This document shows, piece by piece, positions 14,670-23,540 of a DNA stretch of 44,832 bases. The DNA is from a virus, in IMG/VR virus record IMGVR_UViG_3300043449_001145, positions 1 through 44,832 of that record; one strand, written 5' to 3'. The notes under the pieces were generated by a model that saw nothing but the letters and a program-made list of their open reading frames with translations, was not told the origin of the DNA and did not search any database. Position numbers and translations under genes: made by a program. Each line of letters opens with the position of its first letter. The stretch's first letter is position 1.

Positions 14670-17164
14670 GCGCGGCGTCCTCGCGTGAGGTTATAGGTTG
14701 ATTCAAGCGCCTTGGCAACTCCGGTTCCCCCTTTGGCAATGTCATTCGCGACCCCTTCGCGAGCTTTGCCAATGATGAATTCAACCAATTGCCGGTCGCC
14801 CTGTTGGCTGCGGCGTTCGGTTACTGGTTCGCCGCTCAAGTTAACAATGTTGACTTCAACGCTTGGCGCATTGCCTCCGTTCGCCGCGCCGCCCATCCGG
14901 TCCCAAGTAGATTGCGCGCTTGTGACAAGCGCCGGACCCCGGACAAGTTCCGGCCCGGCTTCGCCCACAAGACCGACTTTGCCGGGCGGAATCAAGCCGC
15001 CAATGGCGTAAGCGCCGGAATAACTATCGTCCGCGTTTTTGATGCGCGCCACGTTGGCCAAGCCCGCCGCAATAGCCGCAGCCGCCGCCGCAGCGCCCAA
15101 CGCCGGGCCGACAATTGGAATCCCGGCTAGCGAGCTATAAGCCGACGTTGCCCCTTCATAAGTCTTGATTGTGGTTTGCGCGATGGCGGCAGCCTTGGCA
15201 ATCTTTGAACCTTTTTTGCCAAAGACCGAAGCAATTTGCGACAGGTTGCCGAAGAAGTCCGCCGCCAGCCCCAAAGCTTCTTTATTGCGTTCGGTTTCAT
15301 GCTTTCGCATTGCCGCCGTATGCTGTTGTTCCGCTTCGCGCAGCATTCGCAGTTTTTCGGCTTCGGTTACTTCCGTCGCGCTCAAAATGATTTCTTTGCG
15401 CCGGTCGTAACTTTCTTGGAGAATGCGTTCTTCTTCCGCGAAAGCTTCAAACATTGTTTCTGGCGCTTCCTTGAGCTTATCAAGGCGGCGCATTTGTTCT
15501 TCTTCCCATTTATCAGTCAAGGAAAGTTCAAGCTGCGCTTGATATTCGGAACCTTCGCGGGTGTTTTTCTTGATGAGTTCCAACCGCCGCGCGTAGGAAC
15601 GGGAAATGAGCGTTTCTTGATCTAACAAAGACTTTTCCAACGCTTCCCATTCGGATTGTTCCGACGATTTACGCCCGCTTTTTTTGTCCTTGCCGCCGGT
15701 AACTGTGGAACCTTCGCCCGTTCGATATTTCGCCAAACGGTCCGAACGGTCCTTTGCGCGCTTTTCAAAATCTGCGTCAAGCTTTTCGCGGCGCGCGGCG
15801 GCTTCGGCTTGTTCCGCAATAGATTGTTCAACCGTTCGCGTAACTTCTTTTTGATAATTATTAACTTGCGCGGCGCTGTCCTGCGCGTTAATTTTGAGTT
15901 TGTCCCAAGTGTCCGCCCATTTGTTTTTGACCCTTTCCGCACCTTCCTTTCCGGCATTTTCAACATTAGCAAAAGCTTCTTTAAATCCGTCGATTGCCGA
16001 TTTTTCGGAAAATGGATTAAGGGCATTGCCCATCGCTTTTCCGGTTTCCCAAGCAAGCGTTACTAGGGTATCAAATGCGGCGCTTAGGGTTTCAGTTATA
16101 GCGGCGCCAATATCAACCGCAGCGTCAACCAAGGAATGCAAAGCAACGGCGGCAGATTGAATGTTTGCCCGCGCTACCAGCAAGAAACCTTGCATGGAAT
16201 TGGAAAGATTATCATAAAGGCCATTCCCCGTTTCCTGCCCCGCTTTGGAATGTTCGTTAAACAAATCGTTCAACATTTCCAAACCGCTTCGAACGTCCGT
16301 AACGTAACCCTCAAACGCAGCGCCCCACGCGTCAATTTCGGCTTGAACCTGTCCCGATTCAATTTGCGCGGTAATTTCCGCAACCAAGTTTGTTACGTCC
16401 GTTAGAATGCCTTTTACAACATCGCCAAGCCCGGCTTCGCCGATTGTGGCTTTCAAAACGTCCCATGCGTCCGCAAGATTGGAAATCTTGCCGTTCAATG
16501 TATCCATCTGGCGGGCCATGCCGCCGCCGAAATTCTTTTCCCCAAGTTCAATAAAGTATTTCTCAATTTCATTAATACTGTTTTTAACTTCGGTCTTAAT
16601 GCCCCGGAAAGTAAAAGTGACAGTATCGCCAAGTTTTTCCGCGCGGATGCCGAACCGCTTCAAATTCTCGTATTCGCCAGCGGTCGCGTTGCTGACAGCT
16701 AGAACCATATCCGACAGGCTAGCGCCCATGCTTGAAGCGGTATCACCATAAGCCCGCAAAGCGCGTTCGGATGGCGTCAAACCACGGTTAACCAGCGAAA
16801 TAAAAGCGTTCGTTGCTTGCTGCAAATCGTAGGGCGTTTGGGTCGCAAAGTCTTTGATTGCTTCAAACGCCGCCGCCGCATTTTCTGCCGAACCTGTCGC
16901 CGTAATAAGCTGGGCGTTCAACTGTTGAAATTGCGCTGTCGTTTCGACAATGGATTTTAACAAATGAATTGAAGTTGCAACCACGCCAACGCCACCCGCC
17001 AAAGCCAAAAGTTTATTAAGAACCGCAGACGCGCCGCTTCCTAAGCCTTCAATTGATTTTTTAGTTTTTGTGCTGACTTGTTCAAGATTCCTTAACCTTG
17101 ATTCCGCCTTATCAACCGAATCGTAAAGGATTCGGATTTGTAAGCTTGTAATGTCTTCGGTCAT
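14666..17164 (-). CDS. Tape measure protein
   Basis: The protein has 832 residues with the mixed make-up of tape measures: an N-terminal coiled region, hydrophobic helices near 50-70, a long Glu/Arg/Lys-rich coiled coil at roughly 480-640, and an Ala/Gly-rich hydrophobic segment near 700-730. The C-terminal AYAIGGLIPPGKVGLVGEAG segment is common in tape measure proteins. It sets tail length and may help DNA enter the cell. At the usual ~1.5 angstrom per residue, a tail near 120 nm is expected. It is directly downstream of the frameshifted chaperone genes, with a four-base overlap. Confidence 0.92.
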   Translation of the reverse strand: MTEDITSLQIRILYDSVDKAESRLRNLEQVSTKTKKSIEGLGSGASAVLNKLLALAGGVGVVATSIHLLKSIVETTAQFQQLNAQLITATGSAENAAAAFEAIKDFATQTPYDLQQATNAFISLVNRGLTPSERALRAYGDTASSMGASLSDMVLAVSNATAGEYENLKRFGIRAEKLGDTVTFTFRGIKTEVKNSINEIEKYFIELGEKNFGGGMARQMDTLNGKISNLADAWDVLKATIGEAGLGDVVKGILTDVTNLVAEITAQIESGQVQAEIDAWGAAFEGYVTDVRSGLEMLNDLFNEHSKAGQETGNGLYDNLSNSMQGFLLVARANIQSAAVALHSLVDAAVDIGAAITETLSAAFDTLVTLAWETGKAMGNALNPFSEKSAIDGFKEAFANVENAGKEGAERVKNKWADTWDKLKINAQDSAAQVNNYQKEVTRTVEQSIAEQAEAAARREKLDADFEKRAKDRSDRLAKYRTGEGSTVTGGKDKKSGRKSSEQSEWEALEKSLLDQETLISRSYARRLELIKKNTREGSEYQAQLELSLTDKWEEEQMRRLDKLKEAPETMFEAFAEEERILQESYDRRKEIILSATEVTEAEKLRMLREAEQQHTAAMRKHETERNKEALGLAADFFGNLSQIASVFGKKGSKIAKAAAIAQTTIKTYEGATSAYSSLAGIPIVGPALGAAAAAAAIAAGLANVARIKNADDSYSGAYAIGGLIPPGKVGLVGEAGPELVRGPALVTSAQSTWDRMGGAANGGNAPSVEVNIVNLSGEPVTERRSQQGDRQLVEFIIGKAREGVANDIAKGGTGVAKALESTYNLTRGRRA

Positions 17165-17526
17165 GTTTCCGGCGGTTGATTGATTGCTGAAAAGTGGGCA
17201 AAGGAAATTGAGCGCAAAGCTTTAGCCTCATGCGCCGCAATTTCCCTTCCAGTAAGTTCGGCCCATGCTTTGATTTCGCCGAATGTTAACCGTTCGCCGG
17301 TTTGGATTTCAAGATACCATTCCCACAAATGCGCGACCGCCGCCGGAAGTTCCGGCAATACAAGTTCGGGGTGATTGTATGCCGGATCGCTTCGGCGGCG
17401 GGATTTTTCAACTTGTTCCAAGCTTTGCCGTAAAGATATTTTAGAACCTTTGGCGGCGGGCCGGTTTAGCTGGAAGATTTTTGCGGCGTAGGCATCAAGC
17501 CGTCTAAGGGCGTTCTGAAAAAAAAA
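17161..17526 (-). CDS. Tail assembly chaperone, -1 frameshift extension (GT-like)
   Basis: This frame has no ATG; its first usable start is a TTG at 17421. It is open without a stop back to a run of nine T (coding strand) at 17518-17526, where it lies in the -1 frame relative to the upstream gene. A -1 slip there gives a 262-residue fusion with the first ~144 residues of the 17466-17948 product. This is the conserved lambda G/GT-type arrangement before a tape measure gene. The fusion would recruit tape measure and tube protein. The stop overlaps the tape measure ATG (ATGA). The end given is the slip site, not an initiation codon. Confidence 0.85.
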   Translation of the reverse strand, partial: FFFQNALRRLDAYAAKIFQLNRPAAKGSKISLRQSLEQVEKSRRRSDPAYNHPELVLPELPAAVAHLWEWYLEIQTGERLTFGEIKAWAELTGREIAAHEAKALRSISFAHFSAINQPPET

Positions 17527-17948
17527 CTTCGGCGGCTGGCGAATTTGTCAACTTCGGCGGCAATCTGCGGCGCTTCGCGTAAGAAAGCTTTGACGTTGGC
17601 CGGGCTGCATTCTTGTGGAAATGACCAGTCGGCAACAAGTGCCGTTAGCATTTCAAGCGTGGCGTCTAAAATCGCTTCGTCGCGTTCGTCTTCATCCAAC
17701 AAAGCGATTTCGCCCGTCCGCCTTTCCTGCCGCGCCTTTGCCCGTCGGAACAAATCCGAGTCAATGCCGCGAACTTGTAACCAATGCGCCGTCAAGCGTC
17801 CGTCCGGGGCATATAGGGGGATTCTATGCCCTTCGTTAGCCCTTTCCCGCGTTAGAAACGCTTCCATTGACGGAAGTGGCAATTCGGGCTTTTGGGTCTT
17901 TGCGCGCGTTCCCCCCGTCCGGGGAGTTTTCTTTTTTGGTTGGGCCAT
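17466..17948 (-). CDS. Tail assembly chaperone (G-like)
   Basis: The protein has 160 residues with a basic N-terminal tail and a helical acidic middle (EIALLDEDERDEAILDATLE). It lies between the tail tube and tape measure genes, the usual place of the tail chaperone. Near the C-terminus the codons AGT TTT TTT TTC encode SFFF over a T9 run, which is a slippery site. Most ribosomes should end at 17466, a fraction shifting to the GT-like frame. The leader is AC-rich and includes CCAAGGAA about 12 nt before the ATG. Confidence 0.85.
   Translation of the reverse strand: MAQPKKKTPRTGGTRAKTQKPELPLPSMEAFLTRERANEGHRIPLYAPDGRLTAHWLQVRGIDSDLFRRAKARQERRTGEIALLDEDERDEAILDATLEMLTALVADWSFPQECSPANVKAFLREAPQIAAEVDKFASRRSFFFRTPLDGLMPTPQKSSS
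17518..17526 (-). promoter_or_regulatory. T9 slippery site for programmed -1 frameshift
   Basis: Nine consecutive T on the coding strand fit the heptamer T TTT TTT in the zero frame of the G-like gene. Slipping back one base moves translation into the frame ending at 17161, and the total becomes exactly 263 codons including stop. The absence of an ATG in the downstream frame and the conserved genome position both support use of this site. Confidence 0.85.
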
Positions 17949-17990
17949 GTTATTTAGGTTCCTTGGGTTTGGTTTGCTCGCGCGTCCCGA

Positions 17991-19163
17991 TTATGCCGCC
18001 GGGATTTTGCGAATGATGATATTTGACCCGCTTACGGGGTCCATAATGCCCTGAAAGGGCATTGAAAGGTTGATTGACCCTTGGCCGGAAACGTCCGGTT
18101 GCCCGCCCGTAAATTTGAAGCGGGGAATTTCAAAGATGTATGAATTGCCGTCGCCGTCGGGCATTTCAATTTCCAACGAAGTGCTTTCTTCGTTAATAAA
18201 CTTTTCAAGGAAAGTTGAATCCTCAAAATAAACCGTTGCCGATCCGGTCAAATTGCTTCGACCGATTGAAGGGCGGCGCGTGAATTTGCTGCCAACGACG
18301 TTCCGCATTTCCAACCCGTTTTCAAGGTTAATGGAAAATTCAGTGACTTCGGCAACAGGAGTTCCGCCGCTAGTAAGCGCCCCCGTGAATCCATCCAGCG
18401 GGGCCGAAGTCGTGGCAGCGGCAAACGTTGCGCCGCTAGGGGCGGTTTCCGCTGGGGCAATGCCTTCCCGGCCCATTACGCCAAACTTCGCCGAAACCAT
18501 CGCATTTGCCGCGACAGCGAGCGAAAGCGAGTTGAATTCAACCCCGTTAAACAAGTGATATGGCTTTGCGGTTTGGTCCGTGAAATGACGCAGGATTGAA
18601 AAGCTGCGCCGGGTCGTTCCAGCCTTCAAAACCGTTTCGGTCGTTTCGATTTTGTGGCCGGACGCGGCGACTTCATCAACCAGCGTTGCCGGGCTGCCGT
18701 CCGCAAGGGTAACGGTAATTTTTCCAGCCGCGACGCTCGCAATACGGAAAGTTCCGTTGTTGTCGTCAAAGTTGCTTGCCGTGATAAGGTCGCCGACTTC
18801 AAACCCAGCAACTTCCAACCCGTCCGCCGAATCATTAAACGACGAATCCGACGCCGCAACGCTGATTGTTGAAGCGGTCTTTGTGGCTTTCGGGGTCCAC
18901 GTTCCAAGCGTTACCGCTTCAAGAAAATCATCAAAGGACGCAAAGGAAAGTTCAGTTGCCAGTTCCCCCGCAACGCTGATTGTTCCAAGGCGGAAATCCG
19001 AAATCTGCCGATCCGGGCGCAATTCCTCACTTTGGAGAGAACCGCGTTGGACCCCAAGCGTGCATCCGACGTGACGAATGCGCTTGAAGGCTGGGCTGGC
19101 GGGCGTTTCGCCGAAAGTGGTTTCGGCGACGTAGTGGGCGGCATGGCGGGCTGAATCAGACAT
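17991..19163 (-). CDS. Major tail tube protein
   Basis: The protein has 390 residues. Its start (YVAETTFGETPASPAFKRIR) and the strand-rich body match phage tail tube proteins. An inserted module at about 100-175 (STISVAASD ... GDLITASNF ... GTFRIASVAAGKITV) is a beta-type domain often carried by such tubes and probably decorates the tube surface. It precedes the chaperone and tape measure genes as expected. It should polymerise into the tail tube. Confidence 0.85.
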   Translation of the reverse strand: MSDSARHAAHYVAETTFGETPASPAFKRIRHVGCTLGVQRGSLQSEELRPDRQISDFRLGTISVAGELATELSFASFDDFLEAVTLGTWTPKATKTASTISVAASDSSFNDSADGLEVAGFEVGDLITASNFDDNNGTFRIASVAAGKITVTLADGSPATLVDEVAASGHKIETTETVLKAGTTRRSFSILRHFTDQTAKPYHLFNGVEFNSLSLAVAANAMVSAKFGVMGREGIAPAETAPSGATFAAATTSAPLDGFTGALTSGGTPVAEVTEFSINLENGLEMRNVVGSKFTRRPSIGRSNLTGSATVYFEDSTFLEKFINEESTSLEIEMPDGDGNSYIFEIPRFKFTGGQPDVSGQGSINLSMPFQGIMDPVSGSNIIIRKIPAA

Positions 19164-19222
19164 TGGATTTGATGGTTATTGTTTACGGAGTGAGGCTTTC
19201 AGAAAAAACGCGCTTTGTCTAG

Positions 19223-19621
19223 TTAGCTTTCGGCAAGTAATGGCGCTTCCGGCCAATGCGAATCCAAACAATAAGTTAACACAAGTTCCGAAAGAATCGG
19301 CAGCGCCGCCGCAATTGGGCCATTATTGAGCGAATCGCTAAGAAGATCGGCGCAAACATATTTCAAACCGTCCGCACCTGCGCGCGGCGCAACTTGTCGA
19401 TGCGTCGGCATGGCTGCATTTAGGGCGGCAACTTGTTCGTCGCTTATGGGCATCCACCATCGCGCCAAATAGGCGGTTTGGGCTTCGTGAAAAGATGGGT
19501 TTGGCATCAAAGCGCCTGTCAAAACCGCGCGTTCATAATCAGACAACGCGGACCAACTGCGCGGATTGGCGCGGATAGCATCGCCAACGGCAATAACTGC
19601 GGCTTGTTGTTCTGGCGTCAT
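19223..19621 (-). CDS. Hypothetical tail-associated protein, 132 aa
   Basis: The protein has 132 residues and a mainly helical pattern, with Trp-rich stretches (NPRSWSALSDYERAVLTGAL, LARWWMP). I do not recognise the family. The ATG overlaps the stop of the lectin-like tail protein by four bases, so the two are made together. It may be a fibre chaperone or small fibre subunit; the evidence is position only. Confidence 0.65.
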   Translation of the reverse strand: MTPEQQAAVIAVGDAIRANPRSWSALSDYERAVLTGALMPNPSFHEAQTAYLARWWMPISDEQVAALNAAMPTHRQVAPRAGADGLKYVCADLLSDSLNNGPIAAALPILSELVLTYCLDSHWPEAPLLAES

Positions 19622-20427
19622 GGGATCGCGGCGGCGATTGCCGCAATATAATTATTAATTCTTGTTTCAAGGTTTGCCAATGATGGAATTGCGCTTCCAA
19701 TATGGTAATATGCAAGCCGCGCATCAACGAAGCTAAACGCGTTATCCGGAATTGCACAAAAAATATAATTGATGTCAGAATTAATGCCGTCGCTATTTTG
19801 CGAAGCCGTGGCGGAAGTCCCCGCTTGCCTTGCTGAAATGCTGCCACTTGTTGACCGGGAACCCGCTAGGAAACCAGTTGTCGCGCCAGAAAGAACTGGC
19901 GTTGTCAGCCCTAGGTTATTTCGGCGCAAGCGAACGAGAATTTGGTTCGTGCTCCCGTCAGTTCCTAAATAAGTTAAACCAAGTCCAGAAATCGAACCGC
20001 TGCCAATGAATCCGCGCGTGTTTGCGCTAAGGGTGTTCACCTGTGAAATGTAAACGCCAACGCTAAAGTTGTTTTGAGTTGTTGTATTATTGGCATAACC
20101 CGTGTTAAGATATTTAGTTGAAGCGTTGCCCTTCAAACCTGTTTTGCGGTCATAATCACCACTAACAAAATTAAATGCCGTTGGGTTTGCGCCACGCAAA
20201 GCAACCAACGCGCCCGCCAACGTGCGCGGCCCTGCCATTAAACAAATTTGCCCAAGTGAATTCCAAGTTCCATCCGCCTTGCAGCCCACAACGAAATTGT
20301 GAATTGCCATTTTAACGGCGGTTTCTAGCGTTTGACCGTCCGCCGATTGAACCGCCGCAATATATGTTTTCGCGTCCGTGTCGAAGTTGATTCGCCCCCG
20401 GCTAGAACTGACAACATCCAAAAGCAT
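19618..20427 (-). CDS. Tail fibre/receptor-binding-like protein
   Basis: The protein has 269 residues. The segment FDTDAKTYIAAVQSADGQTLE, followed by GCKADGTW, LAGPRTLAGALV and FNFVSGDYDRKTGLKG, is a pattern I recognise from phage structural proteins with a lectin-like (jelly-roll) fold near tail fibres. The rest is Ser/Thr/Asn-rich. It lies with an Ala-rich fibre gene (20430-21716), so host attachment is likely. It is encoded between the tail terminator and tail tube genes, which is an unusual place. Confidence 0.7.
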   Translation of the reverse strand: MLLDVVSSSRGRINFDTDAKTYIAAVQSADGQTLETAVKMAIHNFVVGCKADGTWNSLGQICLMAGPRTLAGALVALRGANPTAFNFVSGDYDRKTGLKGNASTKYLNTGYANNTTTQNNFSVGVYISQVNTLSANTRGFIGSGSISGLGLTYLGTDGSTNQILVRLRRNNLGLTTPVLSGATTGFLAGSRSTSGSISARQAGTSATASQNSDGINSDINYIFCAIPDNAFSFVDARLAYYHIGSAIPSLANLETRINNYIAAIAAAIP

Positions 20428-20429
20428 AA

Positions 20430-21716
20430 TTAAATCAAGTTCCAGACGTTTGAAGTTCCAGAACGCCGCAACGCAAAGGTTGAATTCTGAACAAGCGTTG
20501 AAACGGCGGAACTGTTGCGAAGGCTAACCCCAAGTCCAAGCGTAATCGTTGGAATGGCGGTTGTCGTGATTAGAAAATAAATCAAGTCACCATCCGCCCA
20601 AGTGACCGACGATTGGGGCGGAATGGTGATCGCGCAGCCGCTTGCGTTGGTTAGTTCAATAAACTTCCCGGAATCCGATTTTGCTAGGATTCTTGCCGTT
20701 GTTGATTCGGTTATTGTCGTTGGAAGCGCCAACGCTGCGGAAGCTGCCGCGTTTGTTGCGCTTGTCGCGGCTGCGTTTTGACTGGCAGTTGCGGCGGTTT
20801 GGCTTGCTGCCGCCGCGTTGGCGCTTGTTTGCGCTTCGCTTGCCTTGGTTGTGGCAATTCCGGCTTGAGCGGTTGCCGTGTTTTTACTGGTTTCCGCAGC
20901 CGTAGCGGAAGCCGCCGCGTTTGTCGCCTCCGTCGCCGCAGCGTTATTGCTGGTTTCGGCAGATGCCGCGCTTGCTTCCGCTTCGCTTGCTTTTGTGGTC
21001 GCAATTCCCGCTTGTTCGCTTGCCGTTGATGCGCTGTTGTAAGCGTTCCCCTCGCTATCTGCGGCGGCGCTAGCGGCGTTTTCTGCGGCATTCTGCGCAT
21101 TCCCGGCTGCCGTTGCGTAATCGGCTGCATTGCTGGCGCTGGTAACGGCAGCCGCCGCCGAATCCCCAGCATTCCCCGCCGCCAGTTCCGCCGCTTCCTT
21201 TGCCGCTTCCGCGTCCCCGGCGCTAATAGCGGCATTGTCGGCGCTGGTCGCTGCGTTGGATTCTGCGGTTTGCGCGCTTTCGAATGAGGTTTGCGCCGCG
21301 TTGGCTGAATTGGCCGCGTTGGTTTCACTGGTTGCGGCGGCGCTTGCGCTCGCTTGCGCTGCGCCTGCTGCGCTCGCTGCGTCGTTGGCGCTGTTGGCCG
21401 CATCGCTGGCGGATTCTTCGGCGCTCAAGCGCGCCGCTTCAACGGCTGCAATCCACTCCCCTTCCGTGCCTTCGAAGCCATAAGCAACCGCAATTTCATA
21501 GGCGCTTTTACCCTTTAGCGATTCCAACCATTCTTCAACGGTTCCTTCAAAACCCGCTTCAACGGCTGCATCATAGGCGCTTGCCCCCGTGTCGCCCTTC
21601 ATCACAAGCCGCAGTTGTTCGGGCGTGATATATCCTTTCGCGTTGCCGGTTTTTGCGGCAATTCGCGTTAGTTCAGTGAGCGAAATATTTTGCCCGGTGA
21701 AAGACGTTCCTACCAT
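20430..21716 (-). CDS. Alanine-rich tail fibre protein
   Basis: The protein has 428 residues. The N-terminal part has two copies of a motif of the form GxSAYxxAVxxGFEGTxxEW (about 43-92), known from phage fibres and often next to collagen-like segments. Residues about 92-335 are a low-complexity Ala/Ser/Asn/Thr helix, including a repeated AGIATTKASEA, expected to form a trimeric coiled coil. The C-terminal ~95 residues are a beta-rich head. It is probably a trimeric side fibre or spike stalk. The repeated DNA could recombine and vary stalk length. Confidence 0.8.
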   Translation of the reverse strand: MVGTSFTGQNISLTELTRIAAKTGNAKGYITPEQLRLVMKGDTGASAYDAAVEAGFEGTVEEWLESLKGKSAYEIAVAYGFEGTEGEWIAAVEAARLSAEESASDAANSANDAASAAGAAQASASAAATSETNAANSANAAQTSFESAQTAESNAATSADNAAISAGDAEAAKEAAELAAGNAGDSAAAAVTSASNAADYATAAGNAQNAAENAASAAADSEGNAYNSASTASEQAGIATTKASEAEASAASAETSNNAAATEATNAAASATAAETSKNTATAQAGIATTKASEAQTSANAAAASQTAATASQNAAATSATNAAASAALALPTTITESTTARILAKSDSGKFIELTNASGCAITIPPQSSVTWADGDLIYFLITTTAIPTITLGLGVSLRNSSAVSTLVQNSTFALRRSGTSNVWNLI

Positions 21717-22174
21717 AGAACCGGATCATTAGTTGTCCACGTTACCAAGTCAACGACGTTGCGCGGAAAGCGAGCTTCAAAAGATATTGAAACCGAATAA
21801 CGATAAAATCCATCAACCAAGTTTCCCGCGCCAATTCGTCCGCAATTTTTGATTCTGACATTCAAGAAATCCCGTTTGATTCGCGTTCCGGCTGCAAAGA
21901 CTGAACGCAAGGCAAACAAATCGTCTTCAATCCCTTCCTTTCCGCGACCGGCATTAATATTTATATCAATTTGAACAAGCCCGGTAATTTCGTCTTCGCC
22001 GTCAAGGCCAAGCGTTGCGACTTCGGGAACGTTTGGCAGGAAATGAAAGCCGAACCATTTTGCCCAGCCCTTGGGTTCAAAGGGTTGATTTTCAAACGCA
22101 GTTACCCCAGCCGCCGCAGGAATGGCGGCTAAAAATGCGCCCCGCAAGACCCGTTCCAAATCGCTTTCAATCAT
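21710..22174 (-). CDS. Tail terminator (DUF4128-like)
   Basis: The protein has 154 residues. The sequence IESDLERVLRGAFLAAIP, then FENQPFEP, then GLVQIDININAGRGKEG fits the DUF4128 family of tail terminator proteins, which cap the tail tube and join it to the head. It follows the HK97-gp10-like gene with a four-base overlap. In many phages the tail tube gene comes next; here three fibre-type genes intervene. Confidence 0.8.
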   Translation of the reverse strand: MIESDLERVLRGAFLAAIPAAAGVTAFENQPFEPKGWAKWFGFHFLPNVPEVATLGLDGEDEITGLVQIDININAGRGKEGIEDDLFALRSVFAAGTRIKRDFLNVRIKNCGRIGAGNLVDGFYRYSVSISFEARFPRNVVDLVTWTTNDPVLW

Positions 22175-22605
22175 GATTTCATCTTTCGAAGTTCGGTTGA
22201 AATGATCCGCTTAACGCGTTCAGTATTGCGCCGGACCATACCGGAAGGGGCTTGGCGGCTATGCCCTTCGTATTCGATTCGGTAAGCGTAGGGAAGCGAG
22301 TTCGAAAGCCAAAGAACGCTTTTGCGGTTGGCAGATTCGCACGTTGAAAGAACCGCAGGAAGCGCGCGAGCGTGTTCTGTGCTTTCATCGGTCGTTGTAT
22401 CCGCAGATTGAAGCGAACAACGCCAATTTGCACGCAGCCTGCCGCCAACGTAACCTTTTGGCGGCGAAGATTTCCACAAATCAGGATTGCCGACCGGAGT
22501 ATCGCGAATGACTGCCGAAAACGTCTTGATGCCAACGGCGCGGATAAGCCTGTCGGCGCGTTCAAGCGTCTTTCGCGCAAATTCGTTGAAATCCATTTCG
22601 GCCAT
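22171..22605 (-). CDS. HK97 gp10-like head-tail/tail completion protein
   Basis: I chose the ATG at 22605 because it lies just after the stop of the preceding gene; a longer reading would overlap that gene in another frame. The protein has 144 residues. The pattern with TPVGNPDLWKSS, GGRLRANW, SNSLPYAYRIEYEGHS and QAPSGMVR is typical of gp10-like proteins in the connector cluster. It probably takes part in joining head and tail. Confidence 0.85.
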   Translation of the reverse strand: MAEMDFNEFARKTLERADRLIRAVGIKTFSAVIRDTPVGNPDLWKSSPPKGYVGGRLRANWRCSLQSADTTTDESTEHARALPAVLSTCESANRKSVLWLSNSLPYAYRIEYEGHSRQAPSGMVRRNTERVKRIISTELRKMKS

Positions 22606-22610
22606 GACCG

Positions 22611-22997
22611 TTAAACTTGAACAATCCCGATAAAATAAATAATGGGCGTTTCTCCGTCCGGTTCCAGCGGCGTGCATCCGATAACCTGCCAGTTTGCGCC
22701 GTTGATGGTTACAATATCAAGCGGGCCGGGTTCAAAAGGAACGCCGCTTGCGGCTGCAAGCAAAGTGCAAGCCTTCCCTTTAATTAAAGATTCTTTAAAC
22801 GAATCATCAAGACCCGAAAAAATCATTCCCTTATAACGGGGAAGTTTGACCGCTACAATTTGCCCCCTTAGCGGTTCACCATCGACGGGCAAGCCTTGTT
22901 CGTCATCAAATGCCGTCACTGCGCGCGATATTTCGAAAGCCCTACCGGCTTTTGAAATTGTCCGCAATGCGGATTCGGCGCTTTGCTTGTAACTCAT
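22611..22997 (-). CDS. Head closure / head-tail joining protein
   Basis: The protein has 128 residues, with an N-terminal helix and then a beta-rich body containing ALTLL-type and DIVTINGANWQVIGCTPLEP segments. The latter resembles head-tail joining and stopper proteins, in which a beta barrel plugs the portal. It lies between the DnaT-like adaptor and the gp10-like gene, the expected place. The assignment rests on context and pattern. Confidence 0.7.
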   Translation of the reverse strand: MSYKQSAESALRTISKAGRAFEISRAVTAFDDEQGLPVDGEPLRGQIVAVKLPRYKGMIFSGLDDSFKESLIKGKACTLLAAASGVPFEPGPLDIVTINGANWQVIGCTPLEPDGETPIIYFIGIVQV

Positions 22998-22999
22998 CG

Positions 23000-23500
23000 C
23001 TAAAACCTTTCAACGCGCAAGCCTGCGCCAGTGCTCAAAAGCGGTTCAAGGAACGCAAGGGCTTTGGTTAAGAATGGTTGCGGGGAACCCCCCGCGCCGG
23101 GCTGGTATTGGGTTTCGATAACGTCAATTTTTTCCCGGATGATTTCCCGCCCCGTGCCAGTCGGCATCAAATCAAGACCGTTGGCGGCTTCGATAATCAA
23201 TTGGCATTGCGCGTTTTTGAGCGCCTGCGGGATTGTGGTAATCGGAACCGCCCAACCATCTAAAACAACGTCTTTTCGGGGCCATGTTAACGCTTGAATT
23301 TCAGGGTCAACCTTTGACCCTTTGAAGCGTGCCGCGAACGTTTCGAGAAAGTCGGCGGCAACAACTGCAGCCGCTTCAACCGCTTCGTCCGATTCGGGAA
23401 GGTTGGAAGCACGCGCGGCGGCAAACGCGCGTGCTTCCGCAACGCTAACGAAAGAATTAGCCCCCGTGACCAAGGAACCATTTTCGACAACAAGGGCCAT
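23000..23500 (-). CDS. Head-tail adaptor (DnaT-like family)
   Basis: The protein has 166 residues. The opening LVVENGSLVTGANSFVSVAEA and the helix-rich part with LTWPRKD match the phage family annotated as putative DnaT-like ssDNA-binding protein. In phage genomes this family is found in the connector cluster and is better viewed as a head-tail adaptor. The stop lies 2 nt before the next ATG. Confidence 0.8.
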   Translation of the reverse strand: MALVVENGSLVTGANSFVSVAEARAFAAARASNLPESDEAVEAAAVVAADFLETFAARFKGSKVDPEIQALTWPRKDVVLDGWAVPITTIPQALKNAQCQLIIEAANGLDLMPTGTGREIIREKIDVIETQYQPGAGGSPQPFLTKALAFLEPLLSTGAGLRVERF

Positions 23501-23540
23501 TTTGCGCGAGCGTTGAAGGTTATTAAACTAAATTGCCGCG

